From NCBI RefSeq assembly GCF_022539665.2, contig NC_081339.1, positions 7,437,367 through 7,501,366 on the forward strand: DNA of 64,000 nt, given 5' to 3'. The notes under the pieces are model-generated. The model ran no database searches. It was not told the DNA's origin and worked only from the letters and a program-made list of their open reading frames with translations. Shown here one piece after another: positions 10,955-25,942 of the stretch. Positions within the stretch are counted from its first letter, which is position 1. Each line of letters starts with the position of its first letter. Position numbers and translations under genes: made by a program. This stretch comes from Daphnia carinata. Its lineage: Eukaryota > Arthropoda > Branchiopoda > Diplostraca > Daphniidae.

Positions 10955-13900
10955 AAAAAGTCGGGCTTAATTCGGAATTGTTTATTTTTTTGAATATGCT
11001 TTTGTACAAGAAACTATACATGATTTCGGCTTAGTATTTAACGAGGATCACGAAAATCAAATTTGTTTTCTGGAGAAATTCGCAGTTTTTGAGTTATTCG
11101 AGTTCAAAGTTGGTGCGTTCAAACCACCGCGAACCGCAAACCGCACGCCGTTCGCTTATTGTAATTGCATTTCAATTCTCAATGAAAAAATAAATGAGAA
11201 AGTTCGTTCTTTTTTTAAATCTTCTATTAGATACATTATAGAAAACGGGACATTTTTACGAGTATCCAATAAACAAAAGAACCTTAAGAAAAAAAAAAGG
11301 GCGAATGTTTATGTTTGTCCTTTTTCTCTATACTGTACTGTGTATGTCCGTCGAAATACACAACCTGCTGCGAGGACCTTTCCGGTTGGGACTTTATGGC
11401 AATCGGATAAAGTTTCGACTTTTTTCAAGTGGGGAAGAAATGTTTTGGTATGGGTCCGTTTCTCTTATTTTCCTTCTATGCCCTTCTCTTTTTTTTTAAC
11501 GAACCAAAAGGATATTGGCATTGTGCCCACGGCCTTTTGTAGAAAATGATATTATTGTGTGTATATGTACACTTTACAGTTACTCAAAGATATGAATATT
11601 TGGAAACGGGAATCAACAACGACGTAGACGCAATTAAGCGACAGAGCGCCCTCAGTCAGCTGGCCAATCCCAGAAAAATTCGTCAATATTCATTAGACAG
11701 TAATAAGAGGGAAAGCCAATTTATTCACTGACCCCCCAATAACTGTGCACTTTAAGGAGCTTGTTCAATTTTGAAACAAGAAAAAGGAAATAATACTTCC
11801 TATTCAACTGATTATAATGCTAACGAGCTGTTATTTTTAAAAAGGAAAATTTCAAATCCAATTTTTTTGTTTCGACAATTAGGAGCTTTACGTCGAAAGA
11901 GAAAACGAGGGAACGAAAATTGAGTATTTAAATGGAAAGATTCGCTTTCGAGAAGCATCTTTATTCATGCGCATTCGTCGGACATTTGAAGGCGCTCCCA
12001 CTGAAATTTTTAATTGACGTCTGCTGACAAAGCAATTTCTTGCTTTTCTCCTTATCCATTCAGACTCTCTTTCAACTCCCTTTTATTTTATTTTTTAAAA
12101 ACATTTCTTTTACGGCTAAATTCAGGAAGGGCATCAATGAGCAGTGGCTCCATGACTCGGCTACCACGTCAACAGTTCGGGAACGAATATTAATCACAAT
12201 GCATCTCTGTACAAAATTGAGATGAAAAATACAGGGAAATATCGAGCAGCATCAAGCAGGTCATTCGACTAATGTTTTCTCTTTTTTTAAACAAGTTAAT
12301 CACGGAACTCTTCGTTTCGCCTTTCGTTATATTGTTGGGTTGGGTTACCCATGTTACCGGCTCTCTTGGTAACCGGCCATGGCAATAACAATCCTATATA
12401 CATACGGGACAGAGTGGATGGGTGTGTATAAACAGTGTCCACTTTCCCTTACGTCTCAGATTCTGGCTCACGATCGTTTCGACGAACCGCAGTCCCTAAA
12501 AAACCGATACACACGATCCTTGCTAGTTAATAACATCAACAGTTTTATTTTGTATTGTTCTTTTTTTTTTTTTATTGTAACAGAGAACGGCAAGTGGGAT
12601 CCTTAAAAGCAAAAAAGAAGTTAGTAATGAAACGCAGCCGCACGCAGGAGAAATTTGATGGCAGGTGGACATCCTTTTACGTCCCGCGTCTTCAATAAAT
12701 CGTCCATCCCCCAAATAAAAATCTAAAAAATAGAGGATTAAAGGTTTTGTGTGGACGTACAACCCCTACTAGTGTACATACAACACGTTGCACGGAGTAA
12801 TCGCAATGAAAGGTGTGAAATGCTACAGGAATTTTGTGCTTCCAACCTGAAATTGAAGCAAAGCTGTTTTGATACTGGCAAAGTATATAAAAGCATTGCG
12901 GGGAATAGCATTTTATGATGCACCAAAATGTCGGCCTTAATATTACACGGGGTGAAGGTGTTAGCGCCCCCCCCCCCCCCTTCTTTTTTTTTTCCCTCTG
13001 AATTAAATGGGTCGTGTAATACTCCCGCAACGGAGGCGGAGTGGGCAGGGGCGGGAAAACTGGTGCCACGAAATTTACGACGGCGTGAAAAATACGTGCA
13101 AGACGATTTCGGTGGGTATAAACAAACACAGTGAGCACAAACGCTGTTCCCCTGTCAAGGCATTTTCACGCCCATAACGGCTCGGCAATATATACAGCCG
13201 CGTGAAGCGCTAAAATTCAAGCTATTCAAACATCGCTGGCATTGATCTATATGAAAAGATTTAAATATGCGTAGAGTACCTAAAAGCGAGGGGCATAGAA
13301 AAATACGAGATGGACTCGCTGCTCTCCGTATCAAAGGGATACGAATTTTTTTTTTTTTTAAGGCTGAACTCATCACACGGAACATGCAAACGCATTGAAT
13401 CTTCAATGCTTGACACCTGACTGGGCTTTTAAAATTATTTAGGGAAAAACGTTTGGCCATTCAATTCGATGAAAAGGGACCTATCTTTCTTTACCTTACT
13501 TTTTTTTTTGTTTGCCGACTGCTATTCAGACAAAAATCTCCAATTCCAGAACTTTCTTTCTATGCATAGATATTTTCATCGACTCTACAGTGCAGGGCCA
13601 TATCATTGATATGGATATCTCGTTCGATGCTTTCCCCACCAATGGCATATAGATCGACTGTATAAATATAGAGCCCCAATATATAAACATCCATCAGCAT
13701 CTCTTGTGCGCTGATTGAGTGTGCCGTCGATCCTGTAACCGTAGGAGTCGGTACAATATATCCATGATGAGCGACAACTGACTCTCCTTTTCATGCACGA
13801 GTGAAAGACTCGCATCTAATAAGGCGTTTCTTCTTCGTTCAGTACAGAAAAAAAAATCTCAAACAATAACATCTAATTTCTTGTTCTCTTCGTCATCTCT

Positions 13901-15717
13901 GGCGTCATACACACACCCCATTTTCATTTGAAAAACTATCGAGCATGTTGTTTTATTTTGTATAAAAGTCAGGATGGACCTTGGCCAAACTCGAAGGTTA
14001 AACACACGTTGACTGGTCCACGCCCTGGTACAACTGAGATGGGGTTTCCATTCGTCTGGTTTTTGTTATTTACCTTGTTCTAGTGTGTCTTTCATTTTTG
14101 CCTTTAAAAGCCAGTTGAGAATATAATTGCACCGAGACACAGTCAATACGAAAACCGCCCATATCTAGTCAAACTGTTCCAGTAAGACAATCCCCCTCCT
14201 TTTTATTTTCTTTTAGTAATTATCTTGTAAAATGTTCTTAACGTGCCTTTTTCTTACATACTTCCCATGCAAATAGGGGTGTATCGTTTTTCTTCAAGGT
14301 TTTTTTTTCAGGAAAGATATACACAACCAGAAATAGAGGTATAATGACAGGTTTTTGTATTACCTGTCGCTATGCGTTGAAGAGTCAATTAGCCAACTGT
14401 GCGTCATCACTTGGGTTACACGGAATACACAAAAAACTCTGTGAGGCGAATACGCTAGTAAATAAAAACGTTTTGTTAAACATACGTACTCACCTTTGTG
14501 TTTGTTTGGCATTTTTAAGAAACCCTCGTTCTCCCCAATTTGCATGTATCTTGAATAAATAAAAAGATGTAATGACATTTCTGAAAGGCTAAAAACGCCC
14601 TTCAACTGCTCGGTTCTATATTTCAACTCGTCTTTTGATCTCAAACGAAACGGATCGTTCAATTGTTGGCATGAAATGCGCAATAAAAAAAGGACCACAC
14701 ATGTAACTCTCGTTTTGAACTGATTCACCACCATCATGAAGGAATGTGGGCAACCAGCAGTGAAGAACGTGTTCGTTATTCACTAACCATTGAAGGGCCA
14801 GATGACTTCCATCTGTAATTTTGTTTTAGTAGATAGCAGTCAAGAGATAGGCACTTACGAACTAGTGGAGTTTGATTAAGAACACCACAGAAGTGCGTCT
14901 ATCTGTACGAGGATTCACGCAGGCCTATGAAAAAAATCAAGGAAATGAAATTGCTATCGTTCTATCAAGTGCGTAAAAGTGGGTACATTACTAGAAGTGA
15001 ATTAACCCAGTGGCTCTAATCGAAAATAATAAACAAAAAGGAAAATGCCACCATCATTCGGCGTCAATGAAAATTGAAAATGCAGAAGAAAATTGCACGA
15101 ACTCCCCCTGTTGCGACAATGCGCGTGTTTCGCTGTTTTGCATATTCAATTGAGTTAGAGGTGCGAGCCAGGGGAGCGCCTCCTTTTATCTCGTATGGAA
15201 AATAGGAAAAGAAATTACCGCGATTACTATCTCAGCTAATGTTATTCACCTCGCAGCCAATCACAGCCATTTCAGAGGTCCTAATCGAATGTTTTGTTAT
15301 AGAAAGAAAATGCGCTGCCAGAATTCCAAAAAATAGGGAAGAAAAAGGGCCTCAAAGAAAAAAATAGAACAACTAGACGTGTCTAAGCAATGAGTCCCAA
15401 AACAAGTCGCAGTAGCTTTTTTTTTTTATCATTATTATTTATATGCAGAAGAAGGATGGAAGAAAGCAAAAAAGATTGATCGTGGTACAAAAAAAAAATC
15501 ATGTGAGCAGCCGAATATGAAGGCGTATATATATAAGCCATCAACTATAGTGAATGAAGAATGATAAATAATAAATACAAGTCGCCCGCTCTTTTACGCC
15601 CTTTATCATCAGTCACTGGCAGTTCCAGCTCCCGGCAAAAACTTGCGACTTTTCGTGGGCATTGAAGATTATCAGTTGATCTCAGTTCTTTTTTAAATGT
15701 TTTCCTTTTTGCTACTG

Positions 15718-15723
<6 letters not shown>

Positions 15724-15751
<28 letters not shown>
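15724..15751. repeat. (AG)n microsatellite
   Basis: Fourteen uninterrupted AG units, a purine-only mirror-symmetric tract. Confidence 0.95.
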
Positions 15752-15752
<1 letters not shown>

Positions 15753-16380
15753 CAGAGAGCCACCGGTCATGTATTACGAAAGGTTATACAGAGACAAAGC
15801 GAAAAGTACCGAGGCAGGACAGCTCGTTATTATGACGTCGAATTCATATTTGAATTAATAATACACGTAACATAATTGAGTCATTTTCCAGCGAAGTCTG
15901 CAGGGGGAGAACATTTCGCAATTAGTCCTTGTCTGATGTCCTCATTCATTTTCATTTGACCCTCTTGTATAACTTTTACGTTTCAAACGAATTGAGCAAA
16001 AAAAAAACAACAAGAAATAAGTTAAAAAACGAGTTTTAAAAATTTAAATGCAAAAAAAAAAAAAAAAAGAATCCAGCTGGAAATCTAGAGCATGTCACTC
16101 TTTGAATTTGGCACTTTGTTTTCTTTTGGCCATCGGCGTTAACAACTTGGGCGGTCTTTGTTAACTCGTAAAGCAATAAGAAAAAAAGAAATTTCCCTGA
16201 ATGATTTTCCAAAAATGAAATATCTCAATAAAAGCATTTTTTACCTTTTTTGAAAGGCTTATGTGCTTATAGAAGAAGATGAGAGGTTGGAAAAGAAAAA
16301 AAAAACCCGCCGCCGACACAAGTGGAAAAAGGAGTCGTCCAATGTTTCCGCACGTCCATCTGTTGTATACATAGATATTT

Positions 16381-16394
16381 TATATATATATATA
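16381..16394. repeat. (TA)n short tract
   Basis: Seven TA units following a T-rich stretch. Confidence 0.85.
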
Positions 16395-19300
16395 CATACC
16401 TGAACAACAGAGATCTCATCCGGATATGGTCGGTCGAGATTATAGAGGGAAACGAAGCCGGGACTGTATTATCTTTTAAGTTTCGTTCAATTTATAGGAA
16501 AAAAAAAAGGGCGGGTCTCATCAGCCGCTTGAAAGGCTTCGTGACTCGGCTATACTATCTTTTGAAATTACTTTATTTTTCATCATTTCTTTTATTTTAC
16601 TTAGTTCCTATTTTTTTTTTTTTTGTGCTTAATGTTAATGTAGGCAACGATGTCATCTTCGTTGTCTGATGATGGAACATGTCGACTCCATCATTCTCAG
16701 TTCTCGAATTCATTCGTTTTCTGGCATCACTTGCTAGCGCATCTCATGATTGTATACATGCACAGAGAGCATCATGCCTATCTTCACATCAGAAACGATC
16801 ACTCAATACGTTTTTGAAAAAGGATATTTCTCTTCTTGTATAGAAATACAAACATCCTTGTTGAAAAAAAAAAAAAAGCCTTTTCTTTCATGTTTCGAAT
16901 GACGCCCGTGACTCGAATGGACGATTGACGCAAACAAATGTTGTGTATTTGGCATTGAACTGATACACGTTCATTGTGGATCAAGTAATTATTCAATCGC
17001 GAGAAGAAAAAAACAAAACAAATGTTTATCCTTGGCATTTCATTCATTTCGTATATCTCCTTGTATTTGTTTTGTTTTTTTTGCGCGTTACTTCGCCCTC
17101 ATTTCGAAATTGTTTGAGCACCGGTTTTCATTTTAAATACCTCAAGTCTTTTATTTGCTACTCGTTTCACTGGTTTGTTTGGCAATGCATTTCTTTTTTG
17201 CTTTTCTCGTCTCCATTCATCGTTTCTTGTCTTATTCTGAAGATCGCCTTTATGGCTATATAATGATGCTCATCACGTACGCTGCTGTGGTCGTTCGGAC
17301 GTGTGTCTGGTGGATTGCGTGATGGTGATTCATACCTCCAGCATTTCGTTTTGACTTGTTTAAGAAACAACGATCGTTTTCTAGGTGGTCTATGACTCGT
17401 TTTTTATTTTTCTCTCCAGTCCTTTTCAAAATAAAGCTAAAGATGTTTTTTTTCTAATGCACAGTTCTATTGACTCGAAAATAGTTTAAATAATAAATTG
17501 GCGAATAATGTATGGAATTCGATGATTTAGATGGAACTCAATAGACAGAGGATCCCGTGACCCCAGCACAAAAAGTCTACGTGAGTGTGTGAATTCGAGC
17601 ACTTGTTCCAGCGTGAAACGACGTGATAGAAAGCCACAAACGACCATCGATCAAAGTTTTATGTTGGCTTCCCTCCCATGTTTCCCTTTCTTTATGGAAA
17701 AAAAAAAAAGAACTTTGGAATAGAACAAGGCCCATGTTGATGACGGCTGCCTAGCAGGTGGGGCCCACGACACGCAAGACACACGAAAAAGCTGGCCCTC
17801 GAGGGTCTTCGATGTTGACCGCTTGATCGTTAAAAGAAAACAAGCGACTCATTAGTTATCATTATCGTACAGCCGAGGAGATGCAACAGCCCCAAATATT
17901 ACGGCATTCGAATTTACGAGCCACTTCAAAATAGAAAATAGTTTTCTAGAAAAAACGAACAAGCGATCGTATTTGCTTATCCATCTGCCTGCTCCTGGAA
18001 AAAAAAAAATGCAAATTCCATAATTATTAATCCATTAAAGAGAAGAAGACTTGGAATTTTTTAGTCCAGAGAGAGCAGGGATCAATATGGAAACCCCCCG
18101 CAGAGATTAGCCACTGTTTTCAAGAGGCAAACGCAAGATTTCATATCGCCATGCAACCCGGCATGAAGACAAGCCAAAGAGGAAAAGGATATAGAAAAAT
18201 GAAAAGCTATGAAAAGAGAAAGAACAGAAGCCCCACTTTTCAATATGGCCGTGTCCATTAATCTTTTCTTTTCCTCCCGAACTATGAATGGAAGAAAGTT
18301 TTCTGCCCATTTTTCATGTGTGTGTTTACAGTGTGCGTATCTTTTCTCTCGATCCGTTCTTCTATCTTCCTTTGCACACTCCTTTTGTCCTACTTTCTTC
18401 ATCCGTCTAACACACGAGAGTGCGTCGTGTTCAAACAGCCGACGGTGCTGGTCCAATATTTGCCGACCAACTCCAATGCGCGTTGGAGACGGACCGTGCA
18501 AACATCACGCCGAGGTCCCTACGAAATGAACTTTTTTCTTTTTGCTGTTCCGATATTCATCTCTTTATTCTTGTGTTTCGTTTTTCAATACGCTAGCGAG
18601 TCGATGCCTGTTAATATGCGCCGTGATGGCTATCACATTTGGCATTTGAAATGAAAGTCTATTGACACACACATTTGACTGGAAATGAAATATGCGCACG
18701 AATAATACAGTCCTATTGTTTCATAGTTGAAGAGCTAAGCAAAGAGAGAAATTCAATATTTCATTCCGCCGTTGTAAACAGAAACTGTAGGCGACATCTT
18801 GAAAAGCCATAGTTCTGATTCAACTCTTTTCTTCGTTCAATTTTAAACAATAGAAAGATTGATTCTGAAAATGAAATTTCAAATACTTAAACGTTTCACG
18901 TTGCAATGTCTGATAACATTTGCGTGAAATGCAAAGGATGTGGATCTTTTCTTTTTTATGCCATCCGTCATCATTTCAAGTGTCTCTGCGTATTTACATC
19001 CGGCTGCGCGAAAATCATTTGTTCGGTTGAACGACAAAGAGACGCCCACCGCATTCACGCAAACAGAATTAAGAAGAAAATGCCGCACGAACGAGCGCCA
19101 TCCACGTAACGATGTTGACAACAACCGAAAAGGGACGCACTTTTTTTTTCCATCCATCCCTCCCTCTCCGTGTTTCTAATATATTCCAATCATTCCATTG
19201 ACACGAACGGCTCACCAAGAAGTTTTGTTCTTCGTGACGAAGGGTAGGTGGAACTGAAGGGACAGGAAGGTTTTGAACGGAGGAGTGTGCGTGACACTTT

Positions 19301-22300
19301 TTCTCAAAATAAAATTTCTACTTTGACTTTGTGTCGTTGCCTTGTTCAACATTTGAACACGTCGAGTACAAAAAAGAAATGAAAGGGAAAACAATAAGCA
19401 GCGGCCCACGCCCAAAACCCTGTCGTTTGGTGTGCGAGTTATATTTTTGCAGCTTTTTAAAAGAAGACCATCGACTGCGTGCATTCTGCGTATACATGAA
19501 AAAGTGAACTATACTTTCAAAATAAATGGCAGAACAAAAGCATTTGCTTTTATGTATTGGAAGTCTCGTGAACTAAACCGCACTGTATTCCCGGGAAACG
19601 AACGATAGTTCAAAGGGTCAAACATAAATGGATAGTTTTTTTTCTTTTAAAAACAAAACGAGAACACTTTGGAGGGTTTCGGGTTGTGTGGGAACGAGCA
19701 ACTTCAAACGGTGCACGCATCATTCTTGACGCCCCAATAAGAGAAATATTTAAATATCAAGAGGCCACAGGGTACGACTGATTTCAGATTTCTTTAGAAG
19801 AAGATGGCGATAATTTCTGAACATTCGCACAGTGACAGTTTGAAGCCAAACAAGGATAAATGAATGCAAACATTTTCTTGCAGATTGGCATTTCGAAATA
19901 ATTGGACCACAACTTCCACCTGCTTACACCTGACTGAAATGCACTGACGACCAATGGCAGATCGATCGCCTTTCAAACTGTGCTTTTAAAAAAATGCAAA
20001 TCGATTTCATCCGGTTTTTTTAACTTGCAGAGCAAGTTGGTAAAAACAATCGAGATTTACAGTCAGATTAAAAATAAAAGTATTTCGCCAAGTTTTGTTT
20101 TGCTCGCAGTTGTACCTCATTCCTGAACCAAACACACTTTTGGAACAACAGTCGTATCCCCCACTTGTAAAAAAACAAAAGAAACTTTCTACGAGTCTGA
20201 CACGAACAGCAGCAGATCCGTTTGATATGCGAGAACAACAGAAAGAATGATAATAAATAACAAAAGAAGTTGAGAAACACAAAACAATCGTCGCATCTCA
20301 TCGTAGCGCCATGTAACTTTCCTCGATGGCATCGATCAAATGAGATGGTTTCGGACGAACGTGTTTGTGTGCCACTGGCATACACCCTTCTTGCTCTCAT
20401 TATCCCTCATCTCCAACTTGGTTTTGCGATGTTCCAGTGAAAAGAATAGCGACCCATAGAATGAGGAGCTTCAGATTCCCCCAGTAGAGTTCCTCGGACC
20501 TTTACGTGTGGCACATCCTCCGCATTGTTATAACGGACCTCTTCATGAAATGCCGGCCCCTTTGCAAACACCAAGTTGCTACTGTTATTGTATAGTTTGA
20601 AAGGAGGGCTATGGTATAATGAATGTAGTAGACCTATACGCGTTGAACCCAACGCTCCGCAGTTCAATGGAAGTGCGATGATGATAGAAAGCAATCCATG
20701 CCAAAGACGAGTCGGATATGGGCTGTGTGTCATTTTGGGGCTTCTTCCTACATCAAATGCAAATGAATATACCTTTCTTTTTCTTTTTTCTTGGAGGGTG
20801 TTGTTACAAAGCGAAACCTCCATAGAAAAATAAACAGACTTTTTCCTGATGAACTCAGGGAAAATGAAATCTTTTTATGGTAGAGTAGGGAAAAATGCAA
20901 TGACTCGAGAAATGCCAACGTTCTTTTTATGACGGACTATCGTGCCGACGTAAAGCCGGTAAAAAAAAAATATGAAGATTGGAGGAAGTCGCATAACCAC
21001 GAAAACAACATCGGGTTAATTGCGGCACTTGTACAAACAGAGCGTCAATCTGTTGACGCCGAGTTGCTGGGACGCTGAATGTTTTCCCTTTTTTTCTTTT
21101 TCCTTCCTTGTAGTTGAGTGCGTGTCAACCTAAAAGAACTAAAAATAGATTTCTTTTTCTAGTCCCTTATTTTATTTTGTTGTTTAAATTTAAAGGAGGA
21201 CCAGGGAATGTCGTGCAGCGTTCGAAACAAATGTCCTCGTACTTCGCCTTTTCGTCTTCCCCGGCTTCTTGTGTGGCATCCGGAAAATGTAAACAACAAC
21301 AAACGCAAAGAATCTCGACATTTTTAAATGGCGAATTGCGGATTTTTTTTTTTTTTTTTCTACGAGCCCCTCTTTTTTGCTTGTCTTTGACTCTCGTGTC
21401 AGTCTTATTAGGTGATGGATTGCCTCTTAGAAGTGACGCACTGACATTTCACCCCCCAACTGACTCAAGTTCTCGGCCAGTTCTGGAAATCTATTTTTAA
21501 GAGTCAACACCTCACCCATTTCCCTTTTTTGTTTTCGGGATTTCTTTGACAACGCACCACTGCGATCCCCCCCCCCCACCACAAAAAAAAAACAACACCA
21601 CAAATCACCAAATATAAGATGGCAGTTTTGTTTCTCTGTCTCCGTTTTCTTCGCTTTTTCTCGTACATGCGCATCGAACGTTCTTCTTCGTCTGTTATGG
21701 CGGCCATTAGGAGGCCATTGACACGAAGCAACGTCCAAGAAGAGAACTCACGAATCTCAGCGAAAACGTTGTTCTCACAACAACTCACGTAGATATACGT
21801 GGAACGATGATCTGTTGATTTCCTAATTGATTCGTGAGTGAAAGTTGATAAGGCCACCGACGTCGAGATGGGGGTTGATGTACCTCCCGTTGTTTCAGAC
21901 TAATCAGAAAGTCTATTGAGCTGTTGCTGATTTCTAAGTAGATATACCGAAAGAAGAAAAAAGAAAACAACAGTTTAAATAAAGTAAGAGGGCGTCTGAA
22001 CGAGGCAGTTGAATCCATCTTCTTTTCTTTTCCGTACAATGTCTGCCAAATGGGGCGAACTTCAACCGACAGTTCCCGCGGACGCAACGCATTATTCAAA
22101 GATTGTTTCCTCCCACTCTACCTTCTCGTGCTTCTATTTCTCTTTCTTTTTTTCGATCACAACGTCTACGCATGCATGATTGAATTCCCGCCGAATGGAC
22201 GTCAGAGAATCGATCAGGTCCTCCTCCCCAACAGCGGAATTGCGTTGCCCGTAACATTAAACGGCGAGCAACACATCCCACAATTTTCCCGCGTGAAAAC

Positions 22301-22684
22301 GATATTCCCCCCTGAAAAAAAAAATGGATGAATAACAAGAAAAATTCAGCTGCTATCCCATTGCTGTAATAGAAAACGGCAAGTCATAAAATAAGAAAAA
22401 GTAATTTAACAATAACAATAAACATCTTTGAAAAAAATCTCTGGACGTGTTCCATGTTTTCTCTTGTGGCTTATGCTAAACATAGCCATATGGATTATCC
22501 AGATAGCTATTTCTCTCGTGCCATAGTTGGCCGCGTCATTACAGCCGCAATAAGGTAGCCCGACCAGTTATCAAATACAAGCGTTATAGACGAACACAAC
22601 AGGACAGGGAGGACGGGGGGCTATAAATTCATCAGCGCTTCAAGACAATGCGTGCGGGAGCGGCCAAAAGTCCAATGAAAAAAA

Positions 22685-22699
22685 GGGGGGGGGGGGGGG
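22685..22699. repeat. Poly-G run of 15
   Basis: Fifteen consecutive G, directly preceded by a run of A. Confidence 0.9.
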
Positions 22700-24528
22700 A
22701 GAAATAACTGGCATGCTCATGAATTCGTTATTTATAAGGCCAACCGTGCGACATGTTCCCGTCAGGTCCAATATTGTGGCCAAAATTGCAGCCCATTTTC
22801 TTGCTTGCTCTAATAGCCGTCCCCTCTTTCGTGACTGATCTCCTTCTGCTCTGCAGCCGAGCACTTTGTATTATCAAGTTGCTTGTTTTTGTGTGCGGCC
22901 GGCTAGGAATGCCATTCGTCTTTGTGATCCACCTGGAGCTGTTACGCGGGCTACTGCTCTTTTCCAACAGCGTGGCAATAAACAATGGGCAAACAGAAAC
23001 AGAAAAGAAGAAAATGAAAAAAATAAAGAAAAGGGAAAACTATCCTCATTCAAACGAACAACATTGTGCCCATTATTTTTTAGTGCCACTGGAACTCATT
23101 TCCCGCGCAGCCATACACCCAAATAAACTGGAACTAATATAAAGACAGAACTTTTAGCAGAAAGTCTCAATGTCCTTTTCTTAATGCCTGTCCAGCTATT
23201 CATTCCGCGTCCGTCTCGGTGGAATCATCGTTTCAGCGTGAACCGACCTCGGAAGTGTCACGGGAGCGGGCAGACATGCGTGGGATTTCCTTTGAGACTT
23301 GTATTTTTTTAAATTTACGTTTGTACAAACGCAGGAAAATGTATTGACCTCTTCCTTATACATCCTGTCCTTGTTCCAGTGTTTCACCCGAAAACTCTAA
23401 GGGTTATTACGGGTAGCCATACGATCCATTGGCCAACAAAACAGCCATCCATTCTCATTAAGTAGAACAGCATTAAACGAATCATACGCTTTCCTCCTTA
23501 CAAAATGGCTCCATTTGAGTGTTGCGGTTGTGGCACCACAAAATGTTCTTATAAACTCGCGTGGTATACTTCGTTCCGAACATCAAGTTAAACAGTTTCC
23601 CGTTTCAAATAGTTCCGTACGGTTTTACTTCCATGTTTCTTAATCAATTCATCCTGCACCAACGTAAAAGAGACGATGGTGTGGGATCGTCGTCAAACTA
23701 ATTATTACTTCTGAAGTGGATGATTAGTATTTAAAACTTAGCGGGTGGGTGCCCGTTGGTGAGCGGAGGGGGCACTAGGGGGGTTTGTCAAAATTGGTGA
23801 ATGACCATCTTTGGTTTAAACTGTGAGAAAAAAGGTTTTACAATTAGCTACCTGTGCTGCAACAATCGTAAAAAAATTAGGAGTTTAATAAAAAGATTGG
23901 TGATGTCAGGGACCGTCATCAGGGGTATACCTGCGCAACCCGTGGGAAATAGCGCAAAAAAAGAAGAGCAAGGGAATCCGGTTGAAATGTTCACGTTCGT
24001 AGTGCACGACCTCCCGTTGACTCTGCCCATTGTTCACTTCCGCCGCAACTAATCAAATTCGTAGCTTATGACCCTCGCAATCCAACGAAATTGTTTCGCT
24101 TCTTTTAACGCTATTCAAACATCCGAAACATCGTTAACAAATTAAAAAACTTTCATGATTTTCTAATTGTTTTTTTTTTTCAACCATCGTGATGGTTCCG
24201 GTCGTTTTAATAATAATGAAATGCTTCCGATGAGGGCCTATTTTGAATAGGAACAGAGAATTGGCAATGAACTATCAAATCTGTTAATGTATATAGCAAG
24301 TCAGCGTTGATTAGTTTAAAGTGAACAAAAGGGAAGGATGACTCAAAAAGAATATGCAAATGAGTCATGTTTTTCTCTCCTGTGTGTATATTTTCTTTTT
24401 CTATTAGATCCTGTAGGGGGTGAAGGAAACCCGATCGTTATGTTACAGAAAAACGGCCTGCTGTCTCATCTGGATGACCAGACTCCGGCTGGCTGATGTG
24501 TTTCTCTTTCGCGTTCACGTGTTCTTCT

Positions 24529-24551
24529 TGTGTGTGTGTGTGTGTGTGTGT
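24529..24551. repeat. (TG)n microsatellite
   Basis: About eleven TG units, uninterrupted. Confidence 0.95.
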
Positions 24552-25915
24552 ATGTAGGAGGTTGTACACATAAACAAAGAGTAACTATTGATCAAAAGCG
24601 TTTTCTTAAAAATAGCAAATAAGAGAGGAGCTGGAGAGAAAGGCAGGATTTTTCCAGCTCATCCGCCAGAAGTTTGTGAACTGAAAAAACAAAGGAAACA
24701 TAAAAGAAGAGGATCAACATCCGAAAATATGCCAGTTCTTGTTTCTTGTCTTGTGTCTAATGTTTTGATTTTTTTTATGCTCGACTCATAGAATATGGAA
24801 AATGAGAAAGGAAGTCGGTGCACACAGGGCCCGGATGCGTCAACATGGGGAGTCTAAATTTGTAACCCCCCTACACATAAAAATGTGAACAATCAATAAA
24901 CATTCCGGCTGTACAAGTTTTAGCCCTTCGTTCCATACTCGGACGCCAATTGCGAAGGAGCCGGGAGTTCGCCATGTCCTTTAGAATAAGCAGGAAACAC
25001 AAAGAAAAAGGTTGAACTCTCCCGCTGCAATACCACGACATTCAAAAGGCGTCACCAAGTTGAGCAATAAGCCAAGAAAGGCCCGATATCTTCCGGTGGA
25101 ACGCGGACGCACCAACGACCTGCTCATCCATCAAAAGAGGCCAAAAAAGAAAACTTCCTCTTTTTTTATTGTCGACGTTTGTTTCGTGTCGTATGCGAAT
25201 GAGCTGCAGTCCTTCTAATGTACGTGTGAGACGAGAGAAAGAAAAAAAAACGGGCGGGTCCACTTGACGTGCAAGGGGCAGGAGTTCCAGTTGGCTCATT
25301 AAGATTTCACGTTTTGCTTTTGACTCGTCTGAGAAAGAAAAATGTTGAACTTTTTCTTCTTTTTGCAACAGTCGAGTGAAGATTTCCGCTCGTCAAGGAC
25401 TTCATAAGTAAATAAACGGGCAGATAACTTCTGTGGACGTTCGTGTCTAAACAAATGCCACTGAGAGTTCAGTAACATCCATCATGGAGTATCATGTCAC
25501 CCATCTCCGTCTTCCCTTTTCTCATCTTCTCGCCTTTCCCAGCGTCTCTTTTTCTTTGTTGCTTTTTTGGGGGGGACACATAAACAATTTTTCTGTACGT
25601 TGTTTATATGACAATTGCAAACCAGGACCTGCCAAAGTTACACAGAAGCTAACACAGGTCCCCTACCAGAAAAACAGATGTCCCAACCAGCACTTTTTTT
25701 TCTGGTGCCTTCCAACTCGTCGGTGTTTGTTCGTTTCGAGCTGGAACCCTCTTTATCCTTGAATTGCACGTGTCCTTTGGTATAAACACGCGTCTTTTTT
25801 AAACACTGGAGCCGTTGAGGCAGAGAGAGTGAGGTCAGAGTTGTTCACTGCCCTCCACCTTGAGTGTCTTTCGTGTGTTCCTATACTCCGCTATTATGTG
25901 CAGCACGAGCTTCTT

Positions 25916-25942
25916 CTCTTTCAAGACTCTTTCAAGACTCTT
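25916..25942. repeat. Short tandem repeat, 11-bp unit
   Basis: The unit CTCTTTCAAGA is repeated twice exactly and followed by a partial third copy. Confidence 0.85.

Noticed and set aside
20407-20823. 138-codon open frame on the minus strand
   Set aside because: No recognisable domain, no splice or start context, and a length that is expected once or twice by chance in a window of this size and composition.
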